Shown here: in pieces, positions 23,757 to 35,627 of the stretch
Layout: every line of letters begins with the position of its first letter
How positions within the stretch are numbered: position 1 is the first letter of the stretch
DNA from: Notospermus geniculatus
Lineage: Eukaryota; Nemertea; Pilidiophora; Heteronemertea; Lineidae
Length of the DNA: 64,000 nucleotides
Assembly: GCA_002633025.1 (NCBI GenBank)
Contig: NMRB01000202.1
Span: 197,070-261,069, forward strand
Direction: 5' to 3'
The notes under the pieces: generated by a model
Seen by the model: the letters and a program-made list of their open reading frames with translations, nothing else
Databases searched by the model: none
Told to the model about the DNA's origin: nothing
Translations under genes and position numbers: made by a program

Positions 23757-26700
23757 GGGATATGAATGCTTTGTTGACCGGGCAGGTTTGTTCTCAAAGT
23801 CACCCGTTTATTTCCATGAAGAGAAGTTTTGATTGTTGTGAGACCATTTTTATATGTTAAAGTATATGTCTGTACGTATGTGTGTGAAATATCAAGTCGA
23901 TTTTATGACGATAACATTGTTTTTGCAGCCTCCCAAAAAGTTAGTGTGTCAGATCAGGTCGTGGATGGGATATGAATGCTTTGTTGACCGGGCAGGTTTG
24001 TTCTCAAAGTCACCCGTTTATTTCCATGAAGAGAAGTTTTGATTGTTGTGAGGCCATTTTTATATGTTAAAGTATATGTCTGTACGTATGTGTGTGAAAT
24101 ATCAAGTCGATTTTATGACGATAACATTGTTTTTGCAGCCTCCCAAAAAGTTAGTGTGTCAGATCAGGTCGTGGATGGGATATGAATGCTTTGTTGACCG
24201 GGCAGGTTTGTTCTCAAAGTCACCCGTTTATTTCCATGAAGAGAAGTTTTGATTGTTGTGAGACCATTTTTATATGTTAAAGTATATGTCTGTACGTATG
24301 TGTGTGAAATATCAAGTCGATTTTATGACGATAACATTGTTTTTGCAGCCTCCCAAAAAGTTAGTGTGTCAGATCAGGCTGTGGATGGGATATGAAATGC
24401 TTTGTTGACCGGGCAGTTTTGCTCTCAAAGTCACCCGTTTATTTCCATGAAGAGAAGTTTTGATTGTTGTGAGACCATTTTTATATGTTAAAGTATATGT
24501 CTGTACGTATGTGTGTGAAATATCAAGTCGATTTTATGACGATAACATTGTTTTTGCAGCCTCCCAAAAAGTTAGTGTGTCAGATCAGGCTGTGAATGGG
24601 ATATGAAATGCTTTGTTGACCGGGCAGTTTTGCTCTCAAAGTCACCCGTTTATTTCCATGAAGAGAAGTTTTGATTGTTGTGAGACCATTTTTATATGTT
24701 AAAGTATATGTCTGTACGTATGTGTGTGAAATATCAAGTCGATTTTATGACGATAACATTGTTTTTGCAGCCTCCCAAAAAGTTAGTGTGTCAGATCAGG
24801 CTGTGAATGGGATATGAAATGCTTTGTTGACCGGGCAGTTTTGCTCTCAAAGTCACCCGTTTATTTCCATGAAGAGAAGTTTTGATTGTTGTGAGACCAT
24901 TTTTATATGTTAAAGTATATGTCTGTACGTATGTGTGTGAAATATCAAGTCGATTTTATGACGATAACATTGTTTTTGCAGCCTCCCAAAAAGTTAGTGT
25001 GTCAGATCAGGCTGTGAATGGGATATGAAATGCTTTGTTGACCGGGCAGTTTTGCTCTCAAAGTCACCCGTTTATTTCCATGAAGAGAAGTTTTGATTGT
25101 TGTGAGACCATTTTTATATGTTAAAGTATATGTCTGTACGTATGTGTGTGAAATATCAAGTCGATTTTATGACGATAACATTGTTTTTGCAGCCTCCCAA
25201 AAAGTTAGTGTGTCAGATCAGGCTGTGAATGGGATATGAAATGCTTTGTTGACCGGGCAGTTTTGCTCTCAAAGTCACCCGTTTATTTCCATGAAGAGAA
25301 GTTTTGATTGTTGTGAGACCATTTTTATATGTTAAAGTATATGTCTGTACGTATGTGTGTGAAATATCAAGTCGATTTTATGACGATAACATTGTTTTTG
25401 CAGCCTCCCAAAAAGTTAGTGTGTCAGATCAGGCTGTGAATGGGATATGAAATGCTTTGTTGACCGGGCAGTTTTGCTCTCAAAGTCACCCGTTTATTTC
25501 CATGAAGAGAAGTTTTGATTGTTGTGAGACCATTTTTATATGTTAAAGTATATGTCTGTACGTATGTGTGTGAAATATCAAGTCGATTTTATGACGATAA
25601 CATTGTTTTTGCAGCCTCCCAAAAAGTTAGTGTGTCAGATCAGGCTGTGAATGGGATATGAAATGCTTTGTTGACCGGGCAGTTTTGCTCTCAAAGTCAC
25701 CCGTTTATTTCCATGAAGAGAAGTTTTGATTGTTGTGAGACCATTTTTATATGTTAAAGTATATGTCTGTACGTATGTGTGTGAAATATCAAGTCGATTT
25801 TATGACGATAACATTGTTTTTGCAGCCTCCCAAAAAGTTAGTGTGTCAGATCAGGCTGTGAATGGGATATGAAATGCTTTGTTGACCGGGCAGTTTTGCT
25901 CTCAAAGTCACCCGTTTATTTCCATGAAGAGAAGTTTTGATTGTTGTGAGACCATTTTTATATGTTAAAGTATATGTCTGTACGTATGTGTGTGAAATAT
26001 CAAGTCGATTTTATGACGATAACATTGTTTTTGCAGCCTCCCAAAAAGTTAGTGTGTCAGATCAGGCTGTGAATGGGATATGAAATGCTTTGTTGACCGG
26101 GCAGTTTTGCTCTCAAAGTCACCCGTTTATTTCCATGAAGAGAAGTTTTGATTGTTGTGAGACCATTTTTATATGTTAAAGTATATGTCTGTACGTATGT
26201 GTGTGAAATATCAAGTCGATTTTATGACGATAACATTGTTTTTGCAGCCTCCCAAAAAGTTAGTGTGTCAGATCAGGCTGTGAATGGGATATGAAATGCT
26301 TTGTTGACCGGGCAGTTTTGCTCTCAAAGTCACCCGTTTATTTCCATGAAGAGAAGTTTTGATTGTTGTGAGACCATTTTTATATGTTAAAGTATATGTC
26401 TGTACGTATGTGTGTGAAATATCAAGTCGATTTTATGACGATAACATTGTTTTTGCAGCCTCCCAAAAAGTTAGTGTGTCAGATCAGGCTGTGAATGGGA
26501 TATGAAATGCTTTGTTGACCGGGCAGTTTTGCTCTCAAAGTCACCCGTTTATTTCCATGAAGAGAAGTTTTGATTGTTGTGAGACCATTTTTATATGTTA
26601 AAGTATATGTCTGTACGTATGTGTGTGAAATATCAAGTCGATTTTATGACGATAACATTGTTTTTGCAGCCTCCCAAAAAGTTAGTGTGTCAGATCAGGC

Positions 26701-27129
26701 TGTGAATGGGATATGAAATGCTTTGTTGACCGGGCAGTTTTGCTCTCAAAGTCACCCGTTTATTTCCATGAAGAGAAGTTTTGATTGTTGTGAGACCATT
26801 TTTATATGTTAAAGTATATGTCTGTACGTATGTGTGTGAAATATCAAGTCGATTTTATGACGATAACATTGTTTTTGCAGCCTCCCAAAAAGTTAGTGTG
26901 TCAGATCAGGCTGTGAATGGGATATGAAATGCTTTGTTGACCGGGCAGTTTTGCTCTCAAAGTCACCCGTTTATTTCCATGAAGAGAAGTTTTGATTGTT
27001 GTGAGACCATTTTTATATGTTAAAGTATATGTCTGTACGTATGTGTGTGAAATATCAAGTCGATTTTATGACGATAACATTGTTTTTGCAGCCTCCCAAA
27101 AAGTTAGTGTATCAGATTAGGCCGTGGAT
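23757..27129. repeat. Satellite array, 16 monomers of 210/211 bp
   Basis: Units start gggatatgaatgctttgttg at 23757, 23967 and 24177 (210 bp, type A: gggcaggtttgttctc, gtcgtggatggg). From 24387 to 26919 they start gggatatgaaatgctttg (211 bp, type B: gggcagttttgctctc, gctgtgaatggg). Units within a type are almost identical, so the two subtypes form separate homogenised blocks. Each unit has a pyrimidine tract and cag (gtttttgcag) that looks like a splice acceptor. The 62-codon frame in type A units is probably incidental. Confidence 0.97.
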
Positions 27130-27885
27130 CAGGATGAACCGACAGAAGACAGAGTTAAGTGCATGGCCATATAGTACATGTACGTACAGTGACTGTAGCT
27201 TAAAATCGTAGCCAGACATTTTATCAAGAGGATAACTTTTCCTCTTACACTTGTCTATTGTTTTAATAGGTTCTGTGATGAAACAAACCTTAATCAATGT
27301 CATCTATCCGTAAAAAGAGCAATTTCACTTCCTGAAATGACCGCCGCGCATATTTCATCAAATAATAAGCTAAATAATCAATAATCAATACCAATATCAT
27401 AGTGGAAAATAAGCGTGTTTTGTTGGGGCGGGAGGAGGGTGTGGCACTGGGATAGAACTTCACGGAAACATCGCGTAGATGTGTAAATATAGTGCAGAGA
27501 GAGTAGCAATGGATTCCATATCGAAAAGCAGTATTTTGTTTTACGTCGCTTTGGTGAAATGGATGCAATTAGCCTGGTCCCCTGCCCAGCGGTACGAGGG
27601 AAGGGATGTACATGTATGTCGTTCCTTGTTCGTTCATCATGCGTTTCATGGGCGCAGCCATGTTTAATCAGCCGTTGGCCAATCAGATTCGGATGCTCTG
27701 AGCTGGACACTCGCCACCTGGCGGTAACGAAAGTTTTGGCCTTTGCTACCAGACTCTCTCCTGTAAGAGAGAGAGGCTGGTGACGCGAGACTAGGCGCTT
27801 TTTTGTCATCCCGCAGCCTGGTTCCCGTCGCCCTTGCTGCGAGATCTCGCGATGTTTGGATAGGCTTTCTCCGCTGCAGTAGACG

Positions 27886-28973
27886 GGTCGAGGATTTTTT
27901 CCATATACCATCGTCATTAGTTCCAGGAGCGCTTCATACCACTACTAAATATGGTAGATATAGGTTAATGTATGCGAAGCGGGAAATTCCCTGAATAACA
28001 GCTTCGCACGTGGTGACCCACTCCCACCCAGCGGGAATCCCATGGAGGAATGCGCTGCTTGTTGGGAGGTTTGTTGTTTTGTGGTGATGAGCTTTGCAAA
28101 ACTGAGGCTTACATGTAGGATTGAATTATTAGTATTGATTAATCATGGATGGAGACATGATATCATGACTTTTGTATGCAGACATCAACACCAGTTCACC
28201 TTCAGTACACCTGTAGCTAGGCCTACTCTAATCATGAACCCTTACCATGCCTACGGGCCACGGCCGGAGTTCTTCTGTCGGAATGCTTTTTGTTGTTCGC
28301 TGCATCTCCCGCCATTGCTATGACTACTCGCACGTGGGGTTGGATGTAGGCCTATTTCAATCTTGCTAATATGTAATACTAGTATTCCATAGTAACATGA
28401 CGGATGAGTTTTTTTATTTTAAATGAAGTATGAATAAACACAAGGCCAGATAGGGTGCTCTAGCGTAGGGTTGATGATAGTCATTTTTTTTATTTTCGTC
28501 CTTACCCAGCAGCAGCAGCAGTCTGAACCCTGTAAAAAGCCTTAAAGGGAATAATGTATCATGAATTCATTGTTTACATTCAACGTTTGCAGGCCTACAT
28601 ATGGATGTTTATTAGGTAGGCCTGTTTTTGGGACATGTCAACCCACCGATTTGAATAAATTCAGCATTAATAAAAAAGGATGAAGGGCATGGCACCTGCA
28701 AATCAACCTGACCAAGAAAGACTGAACATAAACAGAAATATACAATCCGTTTCGTGGCCCGTGAAAAAAAATCTGGGATACATTCAATTCCGTTGTGGTC
28801 AGGACCGTTTATTAACTAAGTGCCTGAAGGAAACTGTGAAGAACCCGGGGATTCCCGGTTTCATGGGAATTCCAAGATTTCGCATATATTATCCATATTT
28901 GGTAGAGTTGTACAGCGCTCCTCGCGGCAAATGAGGAACTAATGACGATGGTGTATGGAAAAAATCCTCGACC
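27886..28973. mobile_element. 1088-bp DNA transposon, 39-bp TIRs, 9-bp TSD (Mutator-like?)
   Basis: TIRs ggtcgaggattttttccata run about 39 bp with one mismatch. Direct cagtagacg copies flank it (27877-27885, 28974-28982). The duplicated locus has one uninterrupted cagtagacg (31189-31197), an empty site. 9-bp duplications suit Mutator-like elements; 8 bp (hAT) is possible if one end base is reassigned. No transposase recognised inside, so probably non-autonomous. Confidence 0.9.
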
Positions 28974-29049
28974 CAGTAGACGAGAATCTCACCCTATGAG
29001 ATGCGCAAGTATGTACGCGACGACTGGGAACGAGGGTGGTCATCCCGTG

Positions 29050-29516
29050 AAAAAAAAGCGTCTGCTACCGGAAGAGCAGACACAAGCATATGGTCCCTTT
29101 TGTCAGTGTACAAATAAGAGAAGTTGACTAGAAGCGCGTACATTTCATTATTTAGCCTTGCCATTTGGTAATCGGATTCATTACGAGTAGCAATAAAACC
29201 ATCAAAGAAATTAATTAAGCATTTTTGATTGATAATGCCATCACGCTTCAATGTATCAATATATCTCCTAAGGCCATTCTTTTTATAATCCAAGGTCAAA
29301 GAACGTTCAAAGTACCCTTTATTGCAATATAGCTGAATGTGATCGTCAGACAAATTCCGCTAGAGTTGAAATGATATTGTAATACATTGCTCCGCCCTGT
29401 TGCAACTCATAACGCCCTGCATCTATAGTCATGACAAAGGAACGATCATAGTTGAAGTGGTGTACGCCATAGTATCGGGGAGGAGTGGAACAGGTGATAT
29501 ACGAACGCGTAGAACA
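29050..29516 (-). pseudogene. Decayed unrecognised coding fragment, copy A
   Basis: Read from 29516 leftward, one frame encodes a plausible protein segment including RYYGVHHFNYDRSF and IDAGRYELQQGGAM. It hits a stop near 29348, where a one-base shift in a short t run continues into DDHIQLYCNKGYFE, YIDTLKRDGII and NEMYALLVNFSYLYTDK. Amino-acid composition and length suggest real ancestral coding rather than chance. I do not recognise the family. The fragment is duplicated at 31258-31740 with further breaks. It could be transposon-encoded or a host gene fragment. Confidence 0.55.
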
Positions 29517-29544
29517 TCACTTTTGCCCGCATTTTTGCCTCTCT

Positions 29545-29700
29545 TATAATGGGGACCCTAGCCCACTGCCTCAATAGGTGTCACTAATGCTTAAAACTAT
29601 TGAAATGAAACTGACATCCCGGTCCTGATCAATTTCCCAAACAAAAGGCGTCCATTGTATAGGACCGGGTCTCGTTGTGCTGCCCTCTATCGTATCTAGG
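29545..29700. repeat. Dispersed repeat R59 copy (also 31754-31908)
   Basis: Blocks ggggaccctagcccactgcc, tcaataggtgtcact, cggtcctgatcaatttccc, aaaaggcgtccattg and gtgctgccctctatcg match 59295-59417 and 59781-59909 in the CMIP intron. It separates two coding-like fragments here. Confidence 0.7.
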
Positions 29701-29791
29701 ATCCCCATTGCTGTCTAACGGTAATTTTTGATACTGTGCCTTGCAGAATGAAACAAGACATCGATTGTGTTTTATACAGTTTATTCATGAT

Positions 29792-30058
29792 CTAGAAACC
29801 CTCACTACTTTGGTTATGCATGCCATACTGGCGTGGAGCTACACCGTAGTCCTGCAATATCATTTCGGATACTTGGGTACACAACTGACGGTTATACAAT
29901 AAGCATTGCATTACAAAATCCATTGTATATCTTTTTGTGCAACCTTTATTCACTATTTCCCTGCTTGGCTCCCCTAGTACATGCCTGGGCGATGTGGTTA
30001 TATACCGTAACTGCTGGCCGTCCACAAAAAAAGTATATATTCTGACCCCCAACACCCC
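29792..30058 (-). pseudogene. Unrecognised C-terminal coding fragment with a polyA signal, copy A
   Basis: Open frame from about 30058 to the stop at 29794-29792, including RIYTFFVDGQQLRY, MDFVMQCLLYNRQL and ILQDYGVAPRQYGM. AATAAA follows the stop by six bases (29785-29780), as in a compact mobile element or a short 3' UTR. Copy B (31998-32246) is frameshifted near its start. No family recognised; it may belong with the fragment at 29050-29516. Confidence 0.5.
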
Positions 30059-30813
30059 AGATTCAGATTCCGATTTCACTCTTACCAAGCACACGAACTT
30101 GATCAACTTATACGTATGTGTGTGAAATATCAAGTCGATTTTATGACGATAACATTGTTTTTGCAGCCTCCCAAAAAGTTAGTGTATCAGATCAGGCCGT
30201 GGATCAGGATGAACCGACAGAAGACAGAGTTAAGTGCATGGCCATATAGTACATGTACGTACAGTGACTGTAGCTTAAAATCGTACCCAGACATTTTATC
30301 AAGAGGATAACTTTTCCTCTTACACTTGTCTATTGTTTTAATAGGTTCTGTGATGAAACAAACCTTAATCAATGTCATCTATCCGTAAAAAGAGCAATTT
30401 CACTTCCTGAAATGACCGCCGCGCATATTTCATCAAATAATAAGCTAAATAATCAATAATCAATAGCAATATCATAGTGGAAAATAAGCGTGTTTTGTTG
30501 GGGCGGGAGGAGGGTGTGGCACTGGGATAGAACTTCACGGAAACATCGCGTAGATGTGTAAATATAGTGCAGAGAGAGTAGCAATGGATTCGATATCGAA
30601 AAGCAGTATTTTGTTTTACATGTACGTCGCTTTGGAGAAATGGATGCAATTAGCCTGGTCCCCTGCCCAGCGGTACGAGGGAAGGGATGTACATGTATGT
30701 CAGAATGTAAATCAGCTCTGCTGTTTCTACCAGCATGTTGTCACTGTTAATAAGAATGTTTGGCGGTCATTTTTTTAAAAAATCGATCATTAGTTTCCTG
30801 AATATTGGCAGCA

Positions 30814-30957
30814 GGGGCCTGATTCACGAAGCCCTCTTAGCTTACGTGTGATCTTAGCACTGCCCGTATCTAGGCCTATTGTTCGTCGACTTGCTGACAA
30901 TAGATACGGGAGTGCTAAGATCATACTTACGCTAAGAGGGCTTTGTGAATCAGCCCC
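30814..30957. mobile_element. Palindromic MITE family P6, copy 2
   Basis: Arms ggggcctgattcacgaagcc / ggctttgtgaatcagcccc. The loop attgttcgtcgacttgctga is the reverse complement of the loop in the 6184 copy. Present in copy B of the duplication only. Confidence 0.8.
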
Positions 30958-31257
30958 CTGGACTGATCAAGCTCGGACCCGTCAGTCATCACCACCACCA
31001 CTAAATTAACTGTCAATCACCATCATCAACGAAGGGCGCAGTTAGGCCCATGTTTCTGATAGGCGTACGATTCACGCCTACACTGAACACAGATCGGAGG
31101 AACGTGGCGCTTTTTTGTCATCCCGCAGCCTGGTTCCCGTCGCCCTTGCTGCGAGATCTCGCGATATTTGGATAGGCTTTCTCCGCTGCAGTAGACGAGA
31201 ATCTCACCCTATGAGATGCGCATACACGACGACTGGGAACGAGGGTGGCCATCCCGT

Positions 31258-31740
31258 GAAAAAAAGCGTCTGCTACCGGAAGAGCAGACACAAGCATATG
31301 GTCCCTTTTGTCAGTGTACAAATAAGAGAAGTTGACTAGAAGCGCGTACATTTCATCATTTAGCCTTGCCATTTGGTAATCGGATTCATTACGAGTAGCA
31401 ATAAAACCATCAAAGAAATTAATTAAGCATTTTTGATTGATAATGCCATCACGCTTCAATGTATCAATATATCTCCTAAGGCCATTCTTTTAATAATCCA
31501 AGGTCAAAGAACGTTCAAAGTACCGGGGTACCCTTTATTGCAATAGCTGAATGTGATCGTCAGACAAATTCCGCTAGAGTTGAAATGATATTGCAATACA
31601 TTGCTCCGCCCTGTTGCAACTCATAACGCCCTGCATCTATAGTCATGACAAAGACACGATCATAGTTGAAGTGGTGTACGCCATAGTATCGGGGAGGAGT
31701 GGAACAGGTGATATACGAACGCGTAGAACACCACTTTTGC
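31258..31740 (-). pseudogene. Decayed unrecognised coding fragment, copy B
   Basis: Same sequence as 29050-29516, with an additional in-frame stop where tataaaaag became tattaaaag (near 31490) and an inserted ggggtacc (near 31526). It confirms that the fragment is not under selection in either copy. Confidence 0.55.
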
Positions 31741-31997
31741 CCGCATTTTTGCCTCTCTTATAATGGGGACCCTAGCCCACTGCCTCAATAGGTGTCACTA
31801 AACTATTGAAATGAAACTGACATCCCGGTCCTGATCAATTTCCCAAACAAAAGGCGTCCATTGTATAGGACCGGGTCTCGTTGTGCTGCCCTCTATCGTA
31901 TCTAGGATCCCCATTGCTGTCTAACGGTAATTTTTGATACTGTGCCTTGCAGAATGAAACAAGACTTCGATTGTGTTTCATACAGTTTATTCATGAT

Positions 31998-32246
31998 CTA
32001 GAAATCCTCACTACTTTGGTTATGCATGTCATATTGGCGTGGAGCTACACTGTAGTCCTGCAATATCATTTCGGATACTTGGGTACACAACTGACGGTTA
32101 TACAATAAGCATTGCATTACAAAATCCATTGTATATCTTTTTGTGCAACCTTTATTCACTATTTCCCTGCTTGGCTCCCCTACTATATGCCTGGGCGATG
32201 GTTACCGTAACTGCTGGCCGCCACAAAAAAAGTATATATTCGGACC
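31998..32246 (-). pseudogene. Unrecognised C-terminal coding fragment, copy B
   Basis: Duplicate of 29792-30058, with a small deletion at 32200-32212 (gatggttaccg against gatgtggttataccg) that shifts the frame. Confidence 0.5.
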
Positions 32247-32252
32247 NNNNNN
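32247..32252. other. 6-N assembly gap
   Basis: The duplicate at 32740-32754 reads through the same point as a C-run, so a homopolymer probably caused the gap. Confidence 1.
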
Positions 32253-33215
32253 TTTACGAGTATGCAAATCGTTTGTGTTGGCAGAGAGTGCACAGCAACA
32301 GCAGCACACTCGCAATAAAGATCATTCATTGTTGGTGTAGCGCTCTTGTTTTCTAATCTGATCAGACGGTAGGAAGCTGGAGGTGACATTGTTGACAAGT
32401 AATTGACTGACCCTAATGAATTGCTTCTGCCTAATTGAGAATGGTAACAATCGGTGACAGGGGCGATGTTCATTTTGGCCAGGGAAATGACACCGCCCTC
32501 AGATAGGAATAGCAAAGGTTGAGAATCAACATCTTGAACTATCAAGGTTCATCCACTCTATCACTGAGTGGAGCAAAGTCCGTAAGGCGAATTGACCGTA
32601 GGCCTTGGCAATCAGAGGCCGTAGGAATAAAACCAGCGTAAAATTTCCCTGAAGCTATTGTTCCAAACAAAAGATAAGGGAAATTACTTAAGATGTTTTA
32701 TGCATACGGCCCCAGAGCCAATAGAATATCATTGACGACCGGACCCCCCCTCCTTTACGAGTATGCAAATCGTTTGTGTAGGCAGACAGTGCACAACAAC
32801 AGCACACTCGCAATAAAGATCATTCATTGTTGGTGTAGCGCTCTTGTTTTCTAATCTGATCAGACGGTAGGAAGCTGGAGGTGACATTGTTGACAAGTAA
32901 TTGACTGACCCTAATGAATTGCTTCTGCCTAATTGAATGGTAACAATCGGTGACAGGGGCGATGTTCATTTTGGCCAGGGAAATGACACTGCTCTCAGAT
33001 AGGAATAGCAAAGGTTGAGAATCAACATCTTGAACTATCAAGGTTTCATCCACTCTATCACTGAGTGGAGCGAAGTCCGAAGGCGAATTGACCGTAGGCC
33101 TTGGCAATGCAAGATGAGAATCAGAGACCGTAGGAATAAAACATCTGAAGTGTAAAGTTTCTCTGAAACTATTGTTCCAAACAAAAGATAAGGGGAATTT
33201 TATGTTGTATGCATT
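32253..33215. repeat. 501-bp tandem duplication (32253-32753 / 32754-33215)
   Basis: tttacgagtatgcaaatcgt starts both copies. They are colinear through aaacaaaagataaggg with scattered substitutions. A minus-strand frame runs through both but is interrupted differently in each, so no gene is called. Confidence 0.9.
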
Positions 33216-35054
33216 GTAGTCAAGCTGGACATGCGCTGGAGGTTGCGTTTAGGCCTACCAATGGAATCTGATTCTGTTGTTTGCATTTCTCAGCCAACGA
33301 ATTGAGCAAAGGGAAATTAGATTTTGTGCCCCAACGCCCTCGTGATGGCTATCTTAAACGTATTCAATTTATTCATAGGCTGACATTACAGTAGCAACCT
33401 CAAGGACATCAACCTCATGATAGCGCGAGACATGTTGATCAAGGAACGTACATTTGATGAACATGGCGCACAGATGCTAATTGCCGGCTACAGAATTGCT
33501 TTCAGCAGAATTTAAGATTCGTTTGCACAGAAAGAGGAAGAGTGTCTCTCAAATGGCACTCAGTATATATAACCCTCCCACGTATCTTGCGGATGTATAA
33601 TCATACATTCCCAACTCTCGCCCACTTAAAGCCCCTGAGTATCAAATGATGTCGGCCTAATTACGGGACATTCGTTGCAGACGTTGATTTGGTCTCGGCA
33701 GATGCGCCGGGAGATTTCAGCAAATTGAATCGGGCGTCGTCTTCACGCTCTTGGCGGGACAGTGTCCTTTGAGTCGAAAAACAAAATGGAACTCGACTTG
33801 GAGAAGAATTCGCACTATTGTTTTCAGTCTCGGTCACGCAGCCGTTTTTGCGAATTTAGGGAATCGCGCCAAGTAAAACGGCTGGCTGCGCTAGACTAAT
33901 GTTTTGTGAAGCGCATTTTAATGAAGCACTGTGCACCCCCATGTTAATAAGCATACATCGTAGCGCAATTGTGAGTGGTGCTGACGATGTCCCGCTGCTG
34001 TTTGCGGTATAAATTGCAAATCGTTGGTTTAGGCCGCAGCCTAATTGACATTTTGTAGTGAGTTTGAGTAGCCATACTTGTCAATTTCAAATGCAAGCCA
34101 CAAATCATTAGCCTAAATACCGTTCTCATCCAAAACGTTGCAATTCCCAATTCAAAACATTGGCCAGTTAAATCCACCAGGAGTCCTTGAAATTAAATAA
34201 GCTAAATAAAACGTTTAATTTTGCTGCCGACTCATCCTATATCCCCCTCGAGTATACCCGATACTCTGCTGAATTAAATCTAATATGACTGCGCTATAAA
34301 TGTATCAAGTCACCAAGGAATTAAAAATTATGCTGGAGTGGGCTCTTTGTAAGCTATACTTCCTGCACAGGTTGTATGTGCGAAGACTGTATCCTTGCTA
34401 CTTTACACTGAGTTCAAGAATAAGCAGTTCTCCATGTAGTTCTCCAAGTTGCTTATCATAGGTTCCTTCCATAGATGCCGAAATGATTTTCCTTCAAATT
34501 ACCTGTCGGAACGTTCTCTTCGGCCTCCATGACAGCGCAGGGTATCCGGTTATTTCACTGTCGCGTCTTCCACCCGCAGTGGGTTCGCCCGTGTGTGCCG
34601 ATAGAAACTGCGCGCATCGCACCCTGATCGTGCTGGAACAGGACCAGAGACGGTGCTGAAGTTTTGGAACCTCCTGAAAGCTGTCTTCGCCCACAATTTT
34701 TTTCGCCCACAGGGGCAAAATGTCGGTATGCGTTTCGCTTCAGCAGCAGCCAGGACACCAACCTCGTCATGATACAGACAGAGGTGCAATGACTAGGAAC
34801 AAGGCTGGAGCTCAGCAATAGTCATAATGGGAGTTTTTCGCGAAAACATCTTTATCAAGTGACAATAACGACGTTCTAAGGTGCACCTGCGCTGAATCCA
34901 CAGAATACGACAGCATCCATCTCGGTAATTATTCATTTTATAGAGTTTATAAACCATTACGGATAATAGTCATGCGAAAACCGATTTTCAACACATGGCA
35001 AGCGGGTACAGGAGCTGAAAAACCAGACGAAATTCGATGCCATTCGTGCAGAAT
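33216..35054. other. Single-copy intergenic stretch
   Basis: No gene firmly supported. Contains an imperfect hairpin at 33840-33893 (gcagccgttttt / aaaacggctggctgc), a TATA-like agtatatataa near 33561, and a possible minus-strand first exon (see 34503-34530). Confidence 0.4.
34503..34530 (-). CDS. Possible first coding exon, very low confidence
   Basis: On the minus strand ATGGAGGCCGAAGAGAACG opens a frame (MEAEENVPT) in an acceptable start context (gtcATGG). It reaches an acag|gtaatt donor nine codons later. A short initial exon is possible, but nothing downstream confirms it. Confidence 0.15.
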
Positions 35055-35253
35055 CTCGTGAGGAACGCCATCCGCGTCCCATGTGTGCACCAGGATCAAT
35101 TCATTTGATTGGGCGGAGGGATCGATCGAAAGGGGTCGTAAGTCAGGCGGCGATATTGGCCCCGCATAGCAAACGCTCTGAAGTCGATGTTTTGTCAAAC
35201 TGCGGGAAAATTTACCCATCTTCTGGTTCAAACGAGGAACTTGCGTTGAAGAG

Positions 35254-35627
35254 AGCTAATTCATACTTCCCCGGCGACCAGCATGTGAGACGGAAAATAC
35301 CTTGTTTGGAACCAGCCGGGTGAGAAATAATAAAGCATTTTCCTTTCCGCATACTGAGTCAGCGATGCGTGAAATAACAAAGCATTTTCCTTTCCGCATA
35401 TTACTGAGTCAGCGAGGCGAGAAATAACAAAGCATTTTCCGTTCCGCGTACTGAGTCAGCGATGCGTGAAATAACAAAGCGTTTTCCTTTGCGCATATTA
35501 CTGAGTCAGCGAGGCGAGAAATAACAAAGCATTTTTGGTTCGGCGTATATTATCGTCAGCGAAGCGAGAAATAACAAAGCATTTTCCGTTTCGCTTAGTA
35601 GTCAGCGAGGAAGTATGAATTGACCTT
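35254..35627. repeat. MITE M element expanded into a 6-unit tandem array
   Basis: Family M left end (aattcatacttcc) and right end (gaggaagtatgaattgacc) enclose six units of about 48 bp with gaaataacaaagcattttcc and cgcatactgagtcagcgatg. Four units contain the AP-1/MARE-type heptamer tgagtca. Confidence 0.9.

Larger units (their letters stand above)
27036..30110. repeat. Tandem duplication, copy A (partner 30111-32246)
   Basis: Starts tacgtatgtgtgtgaaatat inside the last satellite monomer. 27036-27620 matches 30111-30698; 27800-30058 without the 1088-bp insertion matches 31108-32246. The segments 27620-27800 and 30700-31108 are unrelated between copies. Confidence 0.9.
30111..32246. repeat. 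Tandem duplication, copy B
   Basis: Partner of 27036-30110. Lacks the 1088-bp transposon and carries only the right 90 bp of one satellite monomer. It ends at the 6-N gap. Confidence 0.9.

Noticed and set aside
23854-24252. 62-residue proteins repeated in the satellite
   Set aside because: Present only in the 210-bp monomers and lost in the 211-bp majority. No selection for the frame.
23757-27129. CRISPR-like or rDNA-like array
   Set aside because: The unit is one continuous 210-bp monomer without repeat/spacer alternation, contains no rRNA sequence and the window is eukaryotic.
27378-27917. 179-codon minus-strand open frame
   Set aside because: It begins inside the TIR of the 1088-bp transposon and runs into unrelated flank, so it is a chance fusion created by the insertion.
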